Below, piece after piece: positions 36,684 through 46,629 of a stretch of 64,000 nucleotides of DNA (its first letter is position 1; every line of letters begins with the position of its first letter). Origin of the DNA: Paludibacteraceae bacterium (GTDB lineage Bacteria; Bacteroidota; Bacteroidia; Bacteroidales; Paludibacteraceae); contig JARLGW010000010.1 in NCBI GenBank assembly GCA_031292565.1, positions 1 through 64,000 on the forward strand. Direction: 5' to 3'. A model generated the notes under the pieces. The model had not been told where the DNA came from and searched no databases. It saw nothing but the letters and a program-made list of their open reading frames with translations. Both the position numbers and the translations under genes were made by a program.

Positions 36684-38867
36684 TTAATAAACCTCATCAT
36701 CCGTAATTTCCTCCACCTCTTCTACTTCTTTTTTAAAGATGCTACCAATGTTTTTGCTAATTTTTTGCACACTCTCAATTCCTTTGCTGATTGGTGCCGA
36801 TATGTTATCATAGCCCTGCTGTTTACTTTGACTTTCGTATTGCTGAGGGTATATCACAATCTTGTTGTTATCAACAAAATGCTTGTCCAGCTTGATCGGT
36901 ATTTGTTCTAGCAAACTGATATACGAAGGCGAACCTTTACGAGCCGAAGCAAGGATAATCAAGTCGTCAGACTTAATGTAACGGGATAGCACCAGGAAGT
37001 CTTCCCAGTCCTCAAACTTACGGAAACTTACAGATAAACTTATTCGCTCCTTTTTCAGCATTTTAATAATGTCTTCCTGCGATTTTTGATTGCAAAAGAA
37101 GGTAATGGGCAGGCTTAACTCTTGCGACAGTTTGGATATTTTACTAAACCACAACGGGAAACCGCTTTCCTTTTCGCAGAATGGAGGTGCTATTAACAGG
37201 ATATGCTTATGGGTAATCAAGGGTTTGGTTATCTTACACATAAACACGGTTTTATCCGAGTTCTTCACCACGCTGTCGGCATTTTCGCCAATCAGTTTAT
37301 CAAGCAACCCCATTTGGCGTGGCCAACCCATGATGATAATATCGGCCAACACTTCACGTGCCGTACGCACAATGCCACTGGAAATATTGTAATCCAACGT
37401 GGCTACTATATTTACTTTCGACTCCGAAGCGGAAGCCTGTTTTACATAGCTTTGCAGCTTGTTTCGGGTAGAAAGTAAGGTTAATTCGGCATCCTTATTA
37501 TTAGGCAGCACGGTGAGTACCGTGAGTGGGTTCACCGATTTTTTATCTTTTATCAAGATGGTAAAGTCGAGCAACTTTTCAAAGCGGGTTTCCATGGCAA
37601 TAGGCATAAGCAGGTGCTCACTTTTCAAATTAGCCATTCTATCCGTATCTTGATGGAAGTCCGAACTCAACACAATTTTTTTGGCTGCTTTTTCGGTAAC
37701 AAAGGAAGCTACAATACAGGTAATGAGTATTAAAATTACCGTTCCGTTCAAGATGTTTGCATCCAAAATACCGGCACGATAACCCACCAATATAATAGCC
37801 AGCGTGGCTGCTGCATGCGAACTGCTCAACCCGAATATTAAATCGCGTTGCACTCTGCTGTATCTAAATGTCAACTGGGTAAATAAGGCAGCTAAAAACT
37901 TTCCACACAAGGCTACCACCGTAAGCGTACCGGCAACGATTAACGCTCCGGGGCCACGCAGGATAACGCTAACATCCACAATCATACCCACACTAATGAG
38001 GAAGAAGGGGATAAACAAGGCATTCCCGATAAATTCAATCCGGTTCATCAAAGCCGAAGAATGCGGAATTAACCGATTTAATGCCAACCCGGCGATAAAT
38101 GCCCCAATAATAGGTTCCAATCCTGCCATTTGAGCTAAAAACGCGGAAAAGAACAAAACGGCCAATACAAATATATAATGTGAATGTTTTTCACTCTCCA
38201 ACTTCCTGAAAAACCACTTGGTTAAGATAGGAATGATTTTGAACATGATGAAGAACAACAATACCAACGATACGGCTAGCTTGATCCAAAAAACATTATC
38301 AAGCGAACCTTGATGCTTCCCTATAATAACAGCCAACATAATGAGCACCGCGGTATCGGTAAGGATAGTTCCGCCCACGGTAATAGCCACCGCCTGATTT
38401 TTGGAAACACCCAATTTGCTCACAATGGGATAAGCTATCAGCGTATGAGTGGCAAACATGCTGGCCGTAAGTAAGCTGGAGTCCATGCCATAGCCAAGGA
38501 AATAAAAACAAACCGGATACCCGATGCCAAGAGGAATGATAAAGGTGAAAAGGCCAAACAGAAGGCTCTTATATTTATTTACCCTAAACTCATTCAAGTC
38601 CAAATCCAAACCGGCAATAAACATAATATATAGGAGACCGATGGTGGAAAACAGTTCGACAGCCGAATTTTTCTCCAACACGTTAAACCCATGAGGGCCA
38701 ATAATAACACCCGAAATAATAAGTACAATAATACCGGGAATGTTAAACCTGCGCAACAAAATGGGTGCTAATAAAATTATGAACAAAACAAGGGCGAAAA
38801 TAAGAACCGGGTTTTGCAACGGTATCCTAAATGCGGCTAAAATATGTTGAAGCAAATGATCCATCAT
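36684..38867 (-). CDS. Kef/NapA-type monovalent cation:proton antiporter with stress-protein-like C-terminus
   Basis: A 727-residue protein of the CPA2 family. Residues 15-400 form about 12 helices with 'PGIIVLIISGVIIGPHGFNVL' at the start, 'FIAGLDLDLNEFR', and 'LEPIIGAFIAGLALNRLIPHS'. The paired acidic sites of the ion pathway occur in 'TVGGTILTDTAVLIML'. The C-terminal 300 residues have two USP-like alpha/beta modules ('DFTILIKDKKSVNPLTVLTVL', 'DIIIMGWPRQ', 'HILLIAPPF'), a common regulatory part of Bacteroidota antiporters. It exchanges Na+ or K+ for H+; the ion is not deducible here. A second ATG sits 3 bp in. Confidence 0.9.
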   Translation of the reverse strand: MMDHLLQHILAAFRIPLQNPVLIFALVLFIILLAPILLRRFNIPGIIVLIISGVIIGPHGFNVLEKNSAVELFSTIGLLYIMFIAGLDLDLNEFRVNKYKSLLFGLFTFIIPLGIGYPVCFYFLGYGMDSSLLTASMFATHTLIAYPIVSKLGVSKNQAVAITVGGTILTDTAVLIMLAVIIGKHQGSLDNVFWIKLAVSLVLLFFIMFKIIPILTKWFFRKLESEKHSHYIFVLAVLFFSAFLAQMAGLEPIIGAFIAGLALNRLIPHSSALMNRIEFIGNALFIPFFLISVGMIVDVSVILRGPGALIVAGTLTVVALCGKFLAALFTQLTFRYSRVQRDLIFGLSSSHAAATLAIILVGYRAGILDANILNGTVILILITCIVASFVTEKAAKKIVLSSDFHQDTDRMANLKSEHLLMPIAMETRFEKLLDFTILIKDKKSVNPLTVLTVLPNNKDAELTLLSTRNKLQSYVKQASASESKVNIVATLDYNISSGIVRTAREVLADIIIMGWPRQMGLLDKLIGENADSVVKNSDKTVFMCKITKPLITHKHILLIAPPFCEKESGFPLWFSKISKLSQELSLPITFFCNQKSQEDIIKMLKKERISLSVSFRKFEDWEDFLVLSRYIKSDDLIILASARKGSPSYISLLEQIPIKLDKHFVDNNKIVIYPQQYESQSKQQGYDNISAPISKGIESVQKISKNIGSIFKKEVEEVEEITDDEVY

Positions 38868-39086
38868 GGAAGCAATGTATTTTTCTTAAACCTGATAACA
38901 CGTGTTTTTTAGCCCGAACAAAATAACGTTAATGCTCTGCTTTAATTATAAACTTTTAAGTTCAATCTTTCAATGTCTAAAAGTAAGCAAAAAATATTCT
39001 TGTCCCGTATTTTTAATCGTGTTTTTTAACATCCACCACCTCTAACACCACGAACAGAGATAGCCCTTTGAGATAGTACCGGGCAA

Positions 39087-39851
39087 TTATAATTTATCTT
39101 TCCGCTGTTCAAATATTCTCATGGCATATTCGTACCCAATGTCGAATATCTTTTTGCTTTTCGACATATCAAACATGCTAAAGTTCTTTGTTTCTATTGT
39201 TTCTATCACAATATCGCAGGCTTCTTTTTCCTCTAGCGTATTGGATTGAATAGTGAGATGAAAAACCCGTTCGGCAATTTCAAACACATTGCGCGAATGT
39301 CCGTTGGGTACAATAGGATTAACATGCACCCCTATCAAAATATCACATCTATCGCGAATAATTTTTGCCGGGATGTTGGAAAAAATACCCCCATCCACAT
39401 ACTGATCGCCATGAATAACCTTCGGTGCAAAAACAATCGGGATGGACGATGAGGCGACCAATTTATCAACGATAGTTCCAGTATCAAAATAAACAGGTTT
39501 CCCCATACTTATGTTTGTTGCATTAACAATTAGTGGAATTTTTAGCTCCTCAAAGGTTTTAGCTTTAAGGGTTGCATGCAATACTTTTTCCAGTTGACGG
39601 GTTGACAATAGCCCTTTTTTAGGAATGTTCAATGTTACCAACCGAAAGAAATTGGATTGTTTTAAAAACGACATTATTTCTTTTGGGGTCATCCCATCGG
39701 CATACAAAGCACCAATCATAGCCCCGGCACTTACACCCGAAATAATATCCGGCTGTAAATTTATTTCTTCCATCGCGGCCAACACGCCCAACTGGGCTAT
39801 TGCTTTAGCTCCACCACCACTAAGGGCTATTCCAACGGTTTTTTTATTCAT
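39087..39851 (-). CDS. Patatin-like phospholipase
   Basis: A 254-residue alpha/beta hydrolase with the patatin Ser-Asp dyad: oxyanion 'SGGGAKAIAQLGVL', nucleophile Ser in 'GVSAGAMIGALYADG' (about residue 41), and Asp in 'QYVDGGIFSNIP'. It is of the RssA/YlbK type, without a signal peptide or surface beta-barrel, so it probably acts on lipids at the inner membrane. It is divergent from mpl. Confidence 0.92.
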   Translation of the reverse strand: MNKKTVGIALSGGGAKAIAQLGVLAAMEEINLQPDIISGVSAGAMIGALYADGMTPKEIMSFLKQSNFFRLVTLNIPKKGLLSTRQLEKVLHATLKAKTFEELKIPLIVNATNISMGKPVYFDTGTIVDKLVASSSIPIVFAPKVIHGDQYVDGGIFSNIPAKIIRDRCDILIGVHVNPIVPNGHSRNVFEIAERVFHLTIQSNTLEEKEACDIVIETIETKNFSMFDMSKSKKIFDIGYEYAMRIFEQRKDKL

Positions 39852-39918
39852 TATCTTTTTAAATCAAACTGTAATAAAGAAAAGAAAAAAATGACGACCA
39901 ATTATCCATTTTTCGTTG

Positions 39919-39926
39919 TACTTTTG
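39919..39926 (+). promoter_or_regulatory. Candidate -7 box for mpl operon
   Basis: TACTTTTG fits TAnnTTTG and lies 71 bases before the mpl start. Confidence 0.45.
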
Positions 39927-39997
39927 TGCAAAATTAGAAAAGGTAAAAACAAAAGCCTCTTATATCTGGTTAAATTATTCCAAAACAACGGGTAATA

Positions 39998-41377
39998 ATG
40001 GATAATAAAGAAAAAAAGAAAGTACACTTTATCGCTATTGGAGGTGCAGCCATGCACAATTTAGCCCTCGCGTTGAATACAAAGAAAGGCTATAAAATTA
40101 CAGGTTCGGACGATGAAATATTCGAACCATCCAAAAGTAGGCTGCAAGCTGCCAGATTATTACCTGAAACTTTCGGGTGGTTTCCCGAAAAAATAACTAA
40201 CGACCTGGATGCCATCATACTGGGTATGCACGCTCGTGAAGACAACCCCGAACTGATACGTGCCAAAGAACTTGGCTTGAAAATATATTCCTTCCCCGAA
40301 TATTTATACGAACAAACCAAAGATAAAACACGGGTGGTAATTGGCGGTAGCCACGGAAAAACTTCCACCACGGCTATGATTTTGTTCGTACTGAAAAAAT
40401 TAGGCATCGCTGCCGACTTTATGGTTGGAGCTCAAATCGAAGGTTTTGACAATATGGTGAGTCTTTCCGACGAAGCCAAAATTGCCGTTTTTGAAGGAGA
40501 TGAATACCTCACCTCGCCTATCGACTTGCGACCTAAATTTCATTTATACCGTCCTCACATCGGGTTGTTAACAGGTGTTGCATGGGATCACATCAACGTG
40601 TTCCCCACGTTTGAAAATTACGTGGAGCAGTTCCATATTTATACCGGACTAATAGAACCTAACGGAAAATTCATCTACTTTGAAGGAGATGAAATATTAC
40701 GTGATATTGCTTCAAAAGTACGCACCGATGTGACGGCTATTCCATACAACACCCCTGCCTATGAAGTTGTAAATGGAAAAACAACCATAACATACCATAA
40801 CGAAAAGGCAAATCTGCAAATATTTGGAGAACATAATTTGCAAAACATAATGGGTGCTTGGGCGGTTTGCTCTCAATTAGGAATAAGCGAACACGACTTC
40901 TTTACCATTATAGCCGAATTTGGAGGTGCTGCCAACCGACTACAAAAAGTAGCCGAAAGCTCCACTTCCGTTGCTTATAAAGATTTTGCTCATTCTCCAT
41001 CAAAGCTAAAAGCCACGGTTAATGCTGTTAAAACACAGTTTCCCCACCGTCAGCTGGTAGCCTGCATGGAGCTGCACACCTTCAGTAGCCTTACCAAAGA
41101 TTTTTTACCCCAATACAAGGGTGCGATGGCCGAAGCGAATATAGCTTTCGTGTATTTCAACCCCGAAGTGATTGAGCATAAACACCTAACGGCCATCACC
41201 ACCCAACAAGTGGCCGAGGCTTTTGGTGGTACAAATTTGGAAGTTTATACCGACACTGAAGCTTTGCAACAAAAACTTCGTTCGATAGACTACACGAACA
41301 AAAATTTATTATTGATGACCTCCGGTAATTTTTCAGGAGTAAACTTGATAGATTTTGCAAACGAATTGATTAAATAA
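39998..41377 (+). CDS. mpl: UDP-N-acetylmuramate:L-alanyl-gamma-D-glutamyl-meso-diaminopimelate ligase
   Basis: Mpl recycles the cell-wall tripeptide by joining it directly to UDP-MurNAc. The 459 residues have the Mur ligase layout: N-terminal Rossmann domain ('VHFIAIGGAAMHNLALAL'), ATP-binding 'VVIGGSHGKTSTTAMIL' near residue 110, 'VFEGDEYLTSPIDLRPKF' in the central domain, and a C-terminal domain with 'YKDFAHSPSKLKATV'. The length and 'GDEYLTSP' favour Mpl over MurC. It is followed by dCMP deaminase after 7 bp. Confidence 0.92.
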   Translation: MDNKEKKKVHFIAIGGAAMHNLALALNTKKGYKITGSDDEIFEPSKSRLQAARLLPETFGWFPEKITNDLDAIILGMHAREDNPELIRAKELGLKIYSFPEYLYEQTKDKTRVVIGGSHGKTSTTAMILFVLKKLGIAADFMVGAQIEGFDNMVSLSDEAKIAVFEGDEYLTSPIDLRPKFHLYRPHIGLLTGVAWDHINVFPTFENYVEQFHIYTGLIEPNGKFIYFEGDEILRDIASKVRTDVTAIPYNTPAYEVVNGKTTITYHNEKANLQIFGEHNLQNIMGAWAVCSQLGISEHDFFTIIAEFGGAANRLQKVAESSTSVAYKDFAHSPSKLKATVNAVKTQFPHRQLVACMELHTFSSLTKDFLPQYKGAMAEANIAFVYFNPEVIEHKHLTAITTQQVAEAFGGTNLEVYTDTEALQQKLRSIDYTNKNLLLMTSGNFSGVNLIDFANELIK

Positions 41378-41384
41378 AGTTCTT

Positions 41385-41822
41385 ATGGATAGCAAACAAC
41401 AAATGTTAGACCTCAGGTATATGAAAATGGCTCAAATATGGGCTGAAAATTCATATTGTAAACGTCGGCAGGTGGGAGCTTTATTAGTCAAAAACAAAAT
41501 GATTATTTCCGATGGATATAATGGTACCCCTTCGGGGTTTGAAAATGATTGTGAAGACGAAAACTTCAAATCCAAACCGTATGTACTTCATGCCGAAGCA
41601 AATGCCATTACAAAGGTAGCCCGTTCGCACAACAGCAGCGAAGATGCCACTTTATATGTAACCACCTCACCGTGCATTGAATGCGCCAAGCTGATTATTC
41701 AATCGGGCATTAAGCGGGTAGTTTACTGTGAAAAATATCATATTTTGGATGGAATTGACTTGCTTCAAAGAGCAGGGATTGAAATTGAATGTGTAGATCT
41801 CAAGACAAATAACGATGAATAA
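41385..41822 (+). CDS. dCMP deaminase
   Basis: A 145-residue zinc enzyme of the ComEB/dCMP deaminase family that converts dCMP to dUMP for thymidylate synthesis. Zinc ligands and catalytic Glu are in 'VLHAEANAITK' and 'TTSPCIECAKLIIQSG'. The N-terminal 'RRQVGALLVKNKMIISDGYNGTPSG' fits the substrate loop. Its last 8 bp overlap the S41 protease start, so the two are translationally coupled. Confidence 0.93.
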   Translation: MDSKQQMLDLRYMKMAQIWAENSYCKRRQVGALLVKNKMIISDGYNGTPSGFENDCEDENFKSKPYVLHAEANAITKVARSHNSSEDATLYVTTSPCIECAKLIIQSGIKRVVYCEKYHILDGIDLLQRAGIEIECVDLKTNNDE

Positions 41823-43452
41823 AAAATGGAAAATTTGGTTGCCTGTGTTTTTCGGAATGGCAATCGCAATTGGTATTATTGTTGGAAATTTAATAGCTAA
41901 AAAAGCCTTTACAGGAAATGGTAAAGGGATGAACTCCTCATACTTCTCAAAGACTTCCAAGCTTGAATCTATTTTGGGTTTAATTGATGCCGACTATGTT
42001 GAAGATGTAAATGTAGATTCACTCAGCGAGGATTTGATTCCTAAATTGCTGGCAAACCTCGATCCTCACTCGGTATATATTCCGGCTTCGGACATGGAAA
42101 TGGCTAACGAAGATCTAGACGGAAGTTTTAGTGGTATTGGCGTTCAATTCAATATACAAACCGATACCGTGATGGTTATTTCGGTGATACACGGAGGACC
42201 ATCGGATAAGTTGGGTATTTTGCCCGGCGACCGGATTGTTTCGGTTAACGACTCCGCTTTCGTGGGAAAGAAAATAACCAACGAACGGGTAATGAAGAAA
42301 CTTCGCGGTAAAAAAGGTTCCAACGTCAAGTTGGGCATCAAACGCAGGAGCTCGTCCAAAATACTTACCTACGTTGTTACCCGTGGCGATGTACCCGTGA
42401 AAAGTGTAGATTCATACTACATGCTTACCCCTCAAATAGGGTATATAAAAGTTAGTAATTTCGGGGCTCAAACCTATCAGGAATTTATCGGAGCCATAAA
42501 TAAACTGCACAAAAGCGGAGCCCAAAAATACGTGGTAGATTTACGTGGAAACCCGGGTGGATACATGGATGCAGCAACCAACATGATAAATGAATTCTTG
42601 AAAAAAGGAAGTCTGATTGTTTACACCAAAGGAAAATCCTATCCAAGAAAAGATATTTATGCCAATGGAAACGGCACATGCCAAAAGGCCGATCTAGCGG
42701 TTTTAATTGATGAATGGTCGGCCTCCGCCAGCGAAATATTCGCGGGAGCCATGCAGGATAACGATCGCGCTATCATTATCGGCCGTCGCTCCTTCGGAAA
42801 AGGATTGGTACAACAACAAATTCCTTTCAACGACGGGTCTGCTGTTCGATTAACTGTTGCCAGATATTACACGCCTTCTGGCCGATGCATACAGAAACCA
42901 TACAAAAAAGGTGACATGATGAGCTACGAGAAAGACATTATGAACCGATATATACATGGTGAATTTAACAATAAAGACAGCGTCAAAATATCCAAAGCAT
43001 CAAAATTCAAAACCGTGGGTGGACGCACCGTGTATGGCGGCGGTGGAATTATGTCGGATATTTTTATCCCTAAAGATACCAGTTGCTATACCCCTTACTT
43101 CAATAAAGTGGTGGATGCCGGATATATATACGAGTTCGCTTTTCAATATGCCGACAGCCACCGGGCTAAATTAAAACAATATAAAAACTGGCAGAGTTTA
43201 TTTTCTTATTTGGAAAAACAACCTATGCTAGTGGATTTTGCAGAGTTTGCAGAAAAGAAAAAAGGAGTAAAGAAGAATATCCGTCAAATATTGAAATCAG
43301 CTTCCCTTATAGAGCAACTGATATATTCCTACGTGGCTAAAGATGCCGCCGGTGATGAAGCTTATTATCCTATTGTAAATAGCTCAGATGATTGCCTAAA
43401 AGAAGCCGTAAAACAACTCAAGCATAAAGTAGATTTAACGGCTCAAAAATAA
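41815..43452 (+). CDS. S41-family C-terminal processing peptidase (CtpA/Prc-like)
   Basis: A 545-residue secreted serine protease anchored by an N-terminal TM helix (residues 5-25). A PDZ domain ('GIGVQFNIQTDTVMVISVIHGGPSDKLGI') precedes the catalytic core with 'VVDLRGNPGGYMDAATNMI'. The nucleophile Ser is in 'DEWSASASEIFAGAM' and the base Lys in 'GRRSFGKGLVQ'. A C-terminal extension of about 150 residues is typical of Bacteroidota members. It degrades or trims periplasmic proteins. It overlaps the dCMP deaminase stop and is the last gene before a strong terminator. Confidence 0.93.
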   Translation: MNKKWKIWLPVFFGMAIAIGIIVGNLIAKKAFTGNGKGMNSSYFSKTSKLESILGLIDADYVEDVNVDSLSEDLIPKLLANLDPHSVYIPASDMEMANEDLDGSFSGIGVQFNIQTDTVMVISVIHGGPSDKLGILPGDRIVSVNDSAFVGKKITNERVMKKLRGKKGSNVKLGIKRRSSSKILTYVVTRGDVPVKSVDSYYMLTPQIGYIKVSNFGAQTYQEFIGAINKLHKSGAQKYVVDLRGNPGGYMDAATNMINEFLKKGSLIVYTKGKSYPRKDIYANGNGTCQKADLAVLIDEWSASASEIFAGAMQDNDRAIIIGRRSFGKGLVQQQIPFNDGSAVRLTVARYYTPSGRCIQKPYKKGDMMSYEKDIMNRYIHGEFNNKDSVKISKASKFKTVGGRTVYGGGGIMSDIFIPKDTSCYTPYFNKVVDAGYIYEFAFQYADSHRAKLKQYKNWQSLFSYLEKQPMLVDFAEFAEKKKGVKKNIRQILKSASLIEQLIYSYVAKDAAGDEAYYPIVNSSDDCLKEAVKQLKHKVDLTAQK

Positions 43453-43490
43453 AAGCTGATCGGATAGTCATTCGATTAACAACTAAATAC

Positions 43491-43527
43491 AAAGGTTACT
43501 GAAATCCGTTTTCAGTAACCTTTTTTT
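43491..43527 (+). terminator. Intrinsic terminator after the S41 protease gene
   Basis: AAAGGTTACTGAAA (43491-43504) pairs with TTTCAGTAACCTTT (43510-43523), a 14-bp stem followed by a T-run. Confidence 0.9.
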
Positions 43528-43677
43528 AATTCTGACAACGGTTACAAACTTTGTATGCAATTGAAAAAATCGTAGCCAGCTAAATAGGATGAACCGTTAT
43601 CGAACCGTTGTCAGAGTCTGACGACTGCTGACAAGGTGGTTTTACCAACCCAGCTAATTCAATTTTGAGATCTTACC

Positions 43678-46629
43678 TTACGGAATAATGGATTGATAAA
43701 TCACCTCTTCAATGCGAGTGCGAACATTCATGTTTTGCAATTTCATGTTCCAACTTACGGGGCAAATTCTATTGGAAAGGAAAATATAGATCAATTCCTC
43801 CTTGGGGTCAACCCACACGCAAGTTCCGGTAAATCCGGTATGTCCATACAGCAAATGCGTGTTTGAAACATCGGCCTCATCCTCAATCTCCTGACGGTCG
43901 AACCCTAAGCCTCTGCGACTAATTTCGCTATGATGCGTGGTGAAAATAGAACAGGTTTCCGAACTCAAGAAGGTTTCGCCTCCATAGGTTCCACCATTGA
44001 GAATCATCTGATACAGTTTTACCAAATCGTTGGCATTAGCAAACAACCCGGCATGCCCGGCCACGCCACCCATAAAGGCGGAATTCTGGTCATGCACATA
44101 TCCTCGCAACAATTGCTTCCTTAAAAAAGAATCTTGTTCCGTTGGTATAACGGACGATTGAGGCATCCGTTTCGTGGGGTTAAATCCAACAGAGGTAGCT
44201 CCTAGTTTCTTGTAAAATTCGTCGGAACAAAACTTATCCAACTTTTCGTTAGCCGTTTCCTCCGCTAATTTCTGCAACATTAAAAAGCTTAAATCACTGT
44301 AAACATATTTTTTAGCGGAGCTAATAGGAGTTGTTTTTATCTTTTCCCAAACGCTATCTCTAAAGGATTTGATAATAAACATACTATCGGCCACCTGGAG
44401 GGTATGAACGGAATCGGCCAGTTTCGTAATAAATCCTTTTTTATACGTGAATTTTTTATTGGCATACAAATCCTTATCCACGGGTAGGGTATAGATAGAA
44501 TCTCGTTTCTTTTCAAGCAGCTTTCCATTTACCGACCGAAGGTCTATTGCCTGCTGGTAAAAAGGCACAAAGGCTGGCAATCCGGCCTGATGCGTTAGCA
44601 AATCGAGAACGGTAATATTCCGTTTATTTGTTTTTCTCAAATCGGGGAGGTAGAAAGCAACCCGTTCCTGTAACTTCAATTTTTGTTCGTCATACAGTTT
44701 CATAATCATCGGCAAGGTGGCCGATGTTTTTGTTACCGAAGCCAAATCGTAAATATCCGTGTTCTTTACCTGAACTTTGTTTGAATAATCGTGGAATCCG
44801 AACGACTTTTGATAAACCACCACTCCCTTGCGGGCTACAAGAACCTGACATCCGGGCATCGCTCCCTTGGCAATGGCATCGTAGGCAATGGAATCAATGC
44901 GCTGCAAGGTATTGGAATTTAAGCCTACATCTTCGGGAAATCCGTAACCTAAACGAACTTTATCAGTTTGCGTACCCGCACCTTTGGGGTAAAAACTGGG
45001 TAATGCAACTGGTAATTTTCCGCTTATACAAGTTCCACCAAAAATACTTTGAGCACAAGCCGATTGTATGGACAACAAATTCTCGTAGGCCAACACACAA
45101 GCATCGGCTCTGCCCACGGATTGCTTATACTTTGCCAGTTGGTAGGGCGACAAAAAATACACTTGTACTACTTTCTTCTTGTTTTCACACAGCTTAGCTA
45201 TCACACTGTCGGGCACTTGCGTGTTGTATATCGAGAAAATAGTTACATCATGCTTTCTTATTATACTGTCCATTGCATGCAATCCTTCGGGGGTACAATC
45301 GGGCGAACAAAGGGTATAATTGCTTATTGAATCGTACAACGAAAGTGTTTCCTGAAATTGTTTTTGAGCTTCGTTGCCCACCGAAATAAGAGCTATCTTG
45401 GTGTTCTTTAAATTTTTCAGCGGTAAAACATTGTCTTTGTTTTTAACGATGGTTATACTTTGTTGCGCCAGTTCCTCCTCCAAACGTTTTGCTTCCACCG
45501 AATTCACTCTATCCTCAAGGCCTTTAAGCTCTATCGGAGTATAATGCTTTAACCCGCATTGATATTTATAAGTCAGCACCTTTTTGCACTTTTCGTTAAT
45601 TAAATCCATACTCAAGCGATTTTCGCTCACGGCCTTTTTTACCGTTTCTATTTCCTTGTCAATGTTCGTCACATCCAGGATAACATCATTTCCGGCTAAC
45701 AGCGCTTTTACGGTAGACTCCTTTGTGTCCGACACGGCTTTCATTTTCATGGCATCGGTAAAAATCAGCCCCTTGTATTGCATCTTGGTTTTCAACAAAC
45801 CGCTTACAATTACCGGTGATAAAGATGCCGGGGTGCGTGTGGTATCGAGAACGGGGACTGACAAATGGCCTACCATAATTCCATCAAGCTCTTTACCTAG
45901 CTGCTTATACGGATACAAATCGATGCTATCCAATTGTGCCAAGCTGTGAGTTACCACAGCCAGTTCCTGGTGCGAATCCTGCGAGGTATCGCCATGTCCG
46001 GGGAAGTGCTTTCCTACGGCAAGGATGTGTTTGCTGTGAAGCCCCCGGATGTAGGTTCCTGCCTTTTGCACTATTTCCCGTGGGTTTTCACCAAACGAGC
46101 GGGTATTTATCACCGGGTTCTCCGGGTTCAAGTTAACGTCCAGCACAGGGTCGAAATCAACGTTAATACGCATTTCATTACATTGACGGCCTATTTCGGC
46201 ACCAAGATTATAAATCAAATTCTCGTCGGCCAAGGTACTCAACGTCATTTTTTTAGGATATCGCAATGCGTCCTTCAAGCGCATATACAAGCCCCACTCG
46301 CCATCCAACGTTACCATCAACGGCACTTTGGATGCGGCCTGAGCTTTGTTGGTTAAATCGGCCTGCCCTTGAAGCGTGCCATCCCAAAACAACAACCCGC
46401 CCACCTTTCGCTCACTTATTACCTTTAATAAGGTGGCCTGCGTGCGTTTATCATTTTGAGCGGGTATATTATATATGAACAGCTGCCCTATTCGTTCGTC
46501 GGAACTCATCGTTGCAAAAACAGAATCAACCCAAAACTTACATGCCGTGCTATCATTTGCCTGTATGTTTTTTACAAATAAAAAAGAGAATAATACCACG
46601 AATAAAAATGCTGACTTTCTTAACCTCAT
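43678..46629 (-). CDS. Fusion of GH3 beta-N-acetylglucosaminidase (NagZ-like) and beta-lactamase-type serine hydrolase
   Basis: A 983-residue exported protein with an N-terminal signal peptide (about 1-24). Residues 30-365 are a GH3 domain of NagZ type: 'KHFPGHGDTSQDSH' (207-220) carries the NagZ His/Asp pair, and the nucleophile is Asp292 in 'IFTDAMKMKAV'. Residues 385-560 are the GH3 C-terminal-like alpha/beta domain. Residues 570-980 are a class C/PBP4-like domain with Ser631 and Lys634 in 'ASVTKTSA', Tyr in 'VYSDLSFLML', and 'GHTGFTGT' in the KTG position. It likely removes GlcNAc from muropeptides and acts on peptides or esters. It overlaps the 5'-nucleotidase gene by 4 bp. Confidence 0.9.
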   Translation of the reverse strand: MRLRKSAFLFVVLFSFLFVKNIQANDSTACKFWVDSVFATMSSDERIGQLFIYNIPAQNDKRTQATLLKVISERKVGGLLFWDGTLQGQADLTNKAQAASKVPLMVTLDGEWGLYMRLKDALRYPKKMTLSTLADENLIYNLGAEIGRQCNEMRINVDFDPVLDVNLNPENPVINTRSFGENPREIVQKAGTYIRGLHSKHILAVGKHFPGHGDTSQDSHQELAVVTHSLAQLDSIDLYPYKQLGKELDGIMVGHLSVPVLDTTRTPASLSPVIVSGLLKTKMQYKGLIFTDAMKMKAVSDTKESTVKALLAGNDVILDVTNIDKEIETVKKAVSENRLSMDLINEKCKKVLTYKYQCGLKHYTPIELKGLEDRVNSVEAKRLEEELAQQSITIVKNKDNVLPLKNLKNTKIALISVGNEAQKQFQETLSLYDSISNYTLCSPDCTPEGLHAMDSIIRKHDVTIFSIYNTQVPDSVIAKLCENKKKVVQVYFLSPYQLAKYKQSVGRADACVLAYENLLSIQSACAQSIFGGTCISGKLPVALPSFYPKGAGTQTDKVRLGYGFPEDVGLNSNTLQRIDSIAYDAIAKGAMPGCQVLVARKGVVVYQKSFGFHDYSNKVQVKNTDIYDLASVTKTSATLPMIMKLYDEQKLKLQERVAFYLPDLRKTNKRNITVLDLLTHQAGLPAFVPFYQQAIDLRSVNGKLLEKKRDSIYTLPVDKDLYANKKFTYKKGFITKLADSVHTLQVADSMFIIKSFRDSVWEKIKTTPISSAKKYVYSDLSFLMLQKLAEETANEKLDKFCSDEFYKKLGATSVGFNPTKRMPQSSVIPTEQDSFLRKQLLRGYVHDQNSAFMGGVAGHAGLFANANDLVKLYQMILNGGTYGGETFLSSETCSIFTTHHSEISRRGLGFDRQEIEDEADVSNTHLLYGHTGFTGTCVWVDPKEELIYIFLSNRICPVSWNMKLQNMNVRTRIEEVIYQSIIP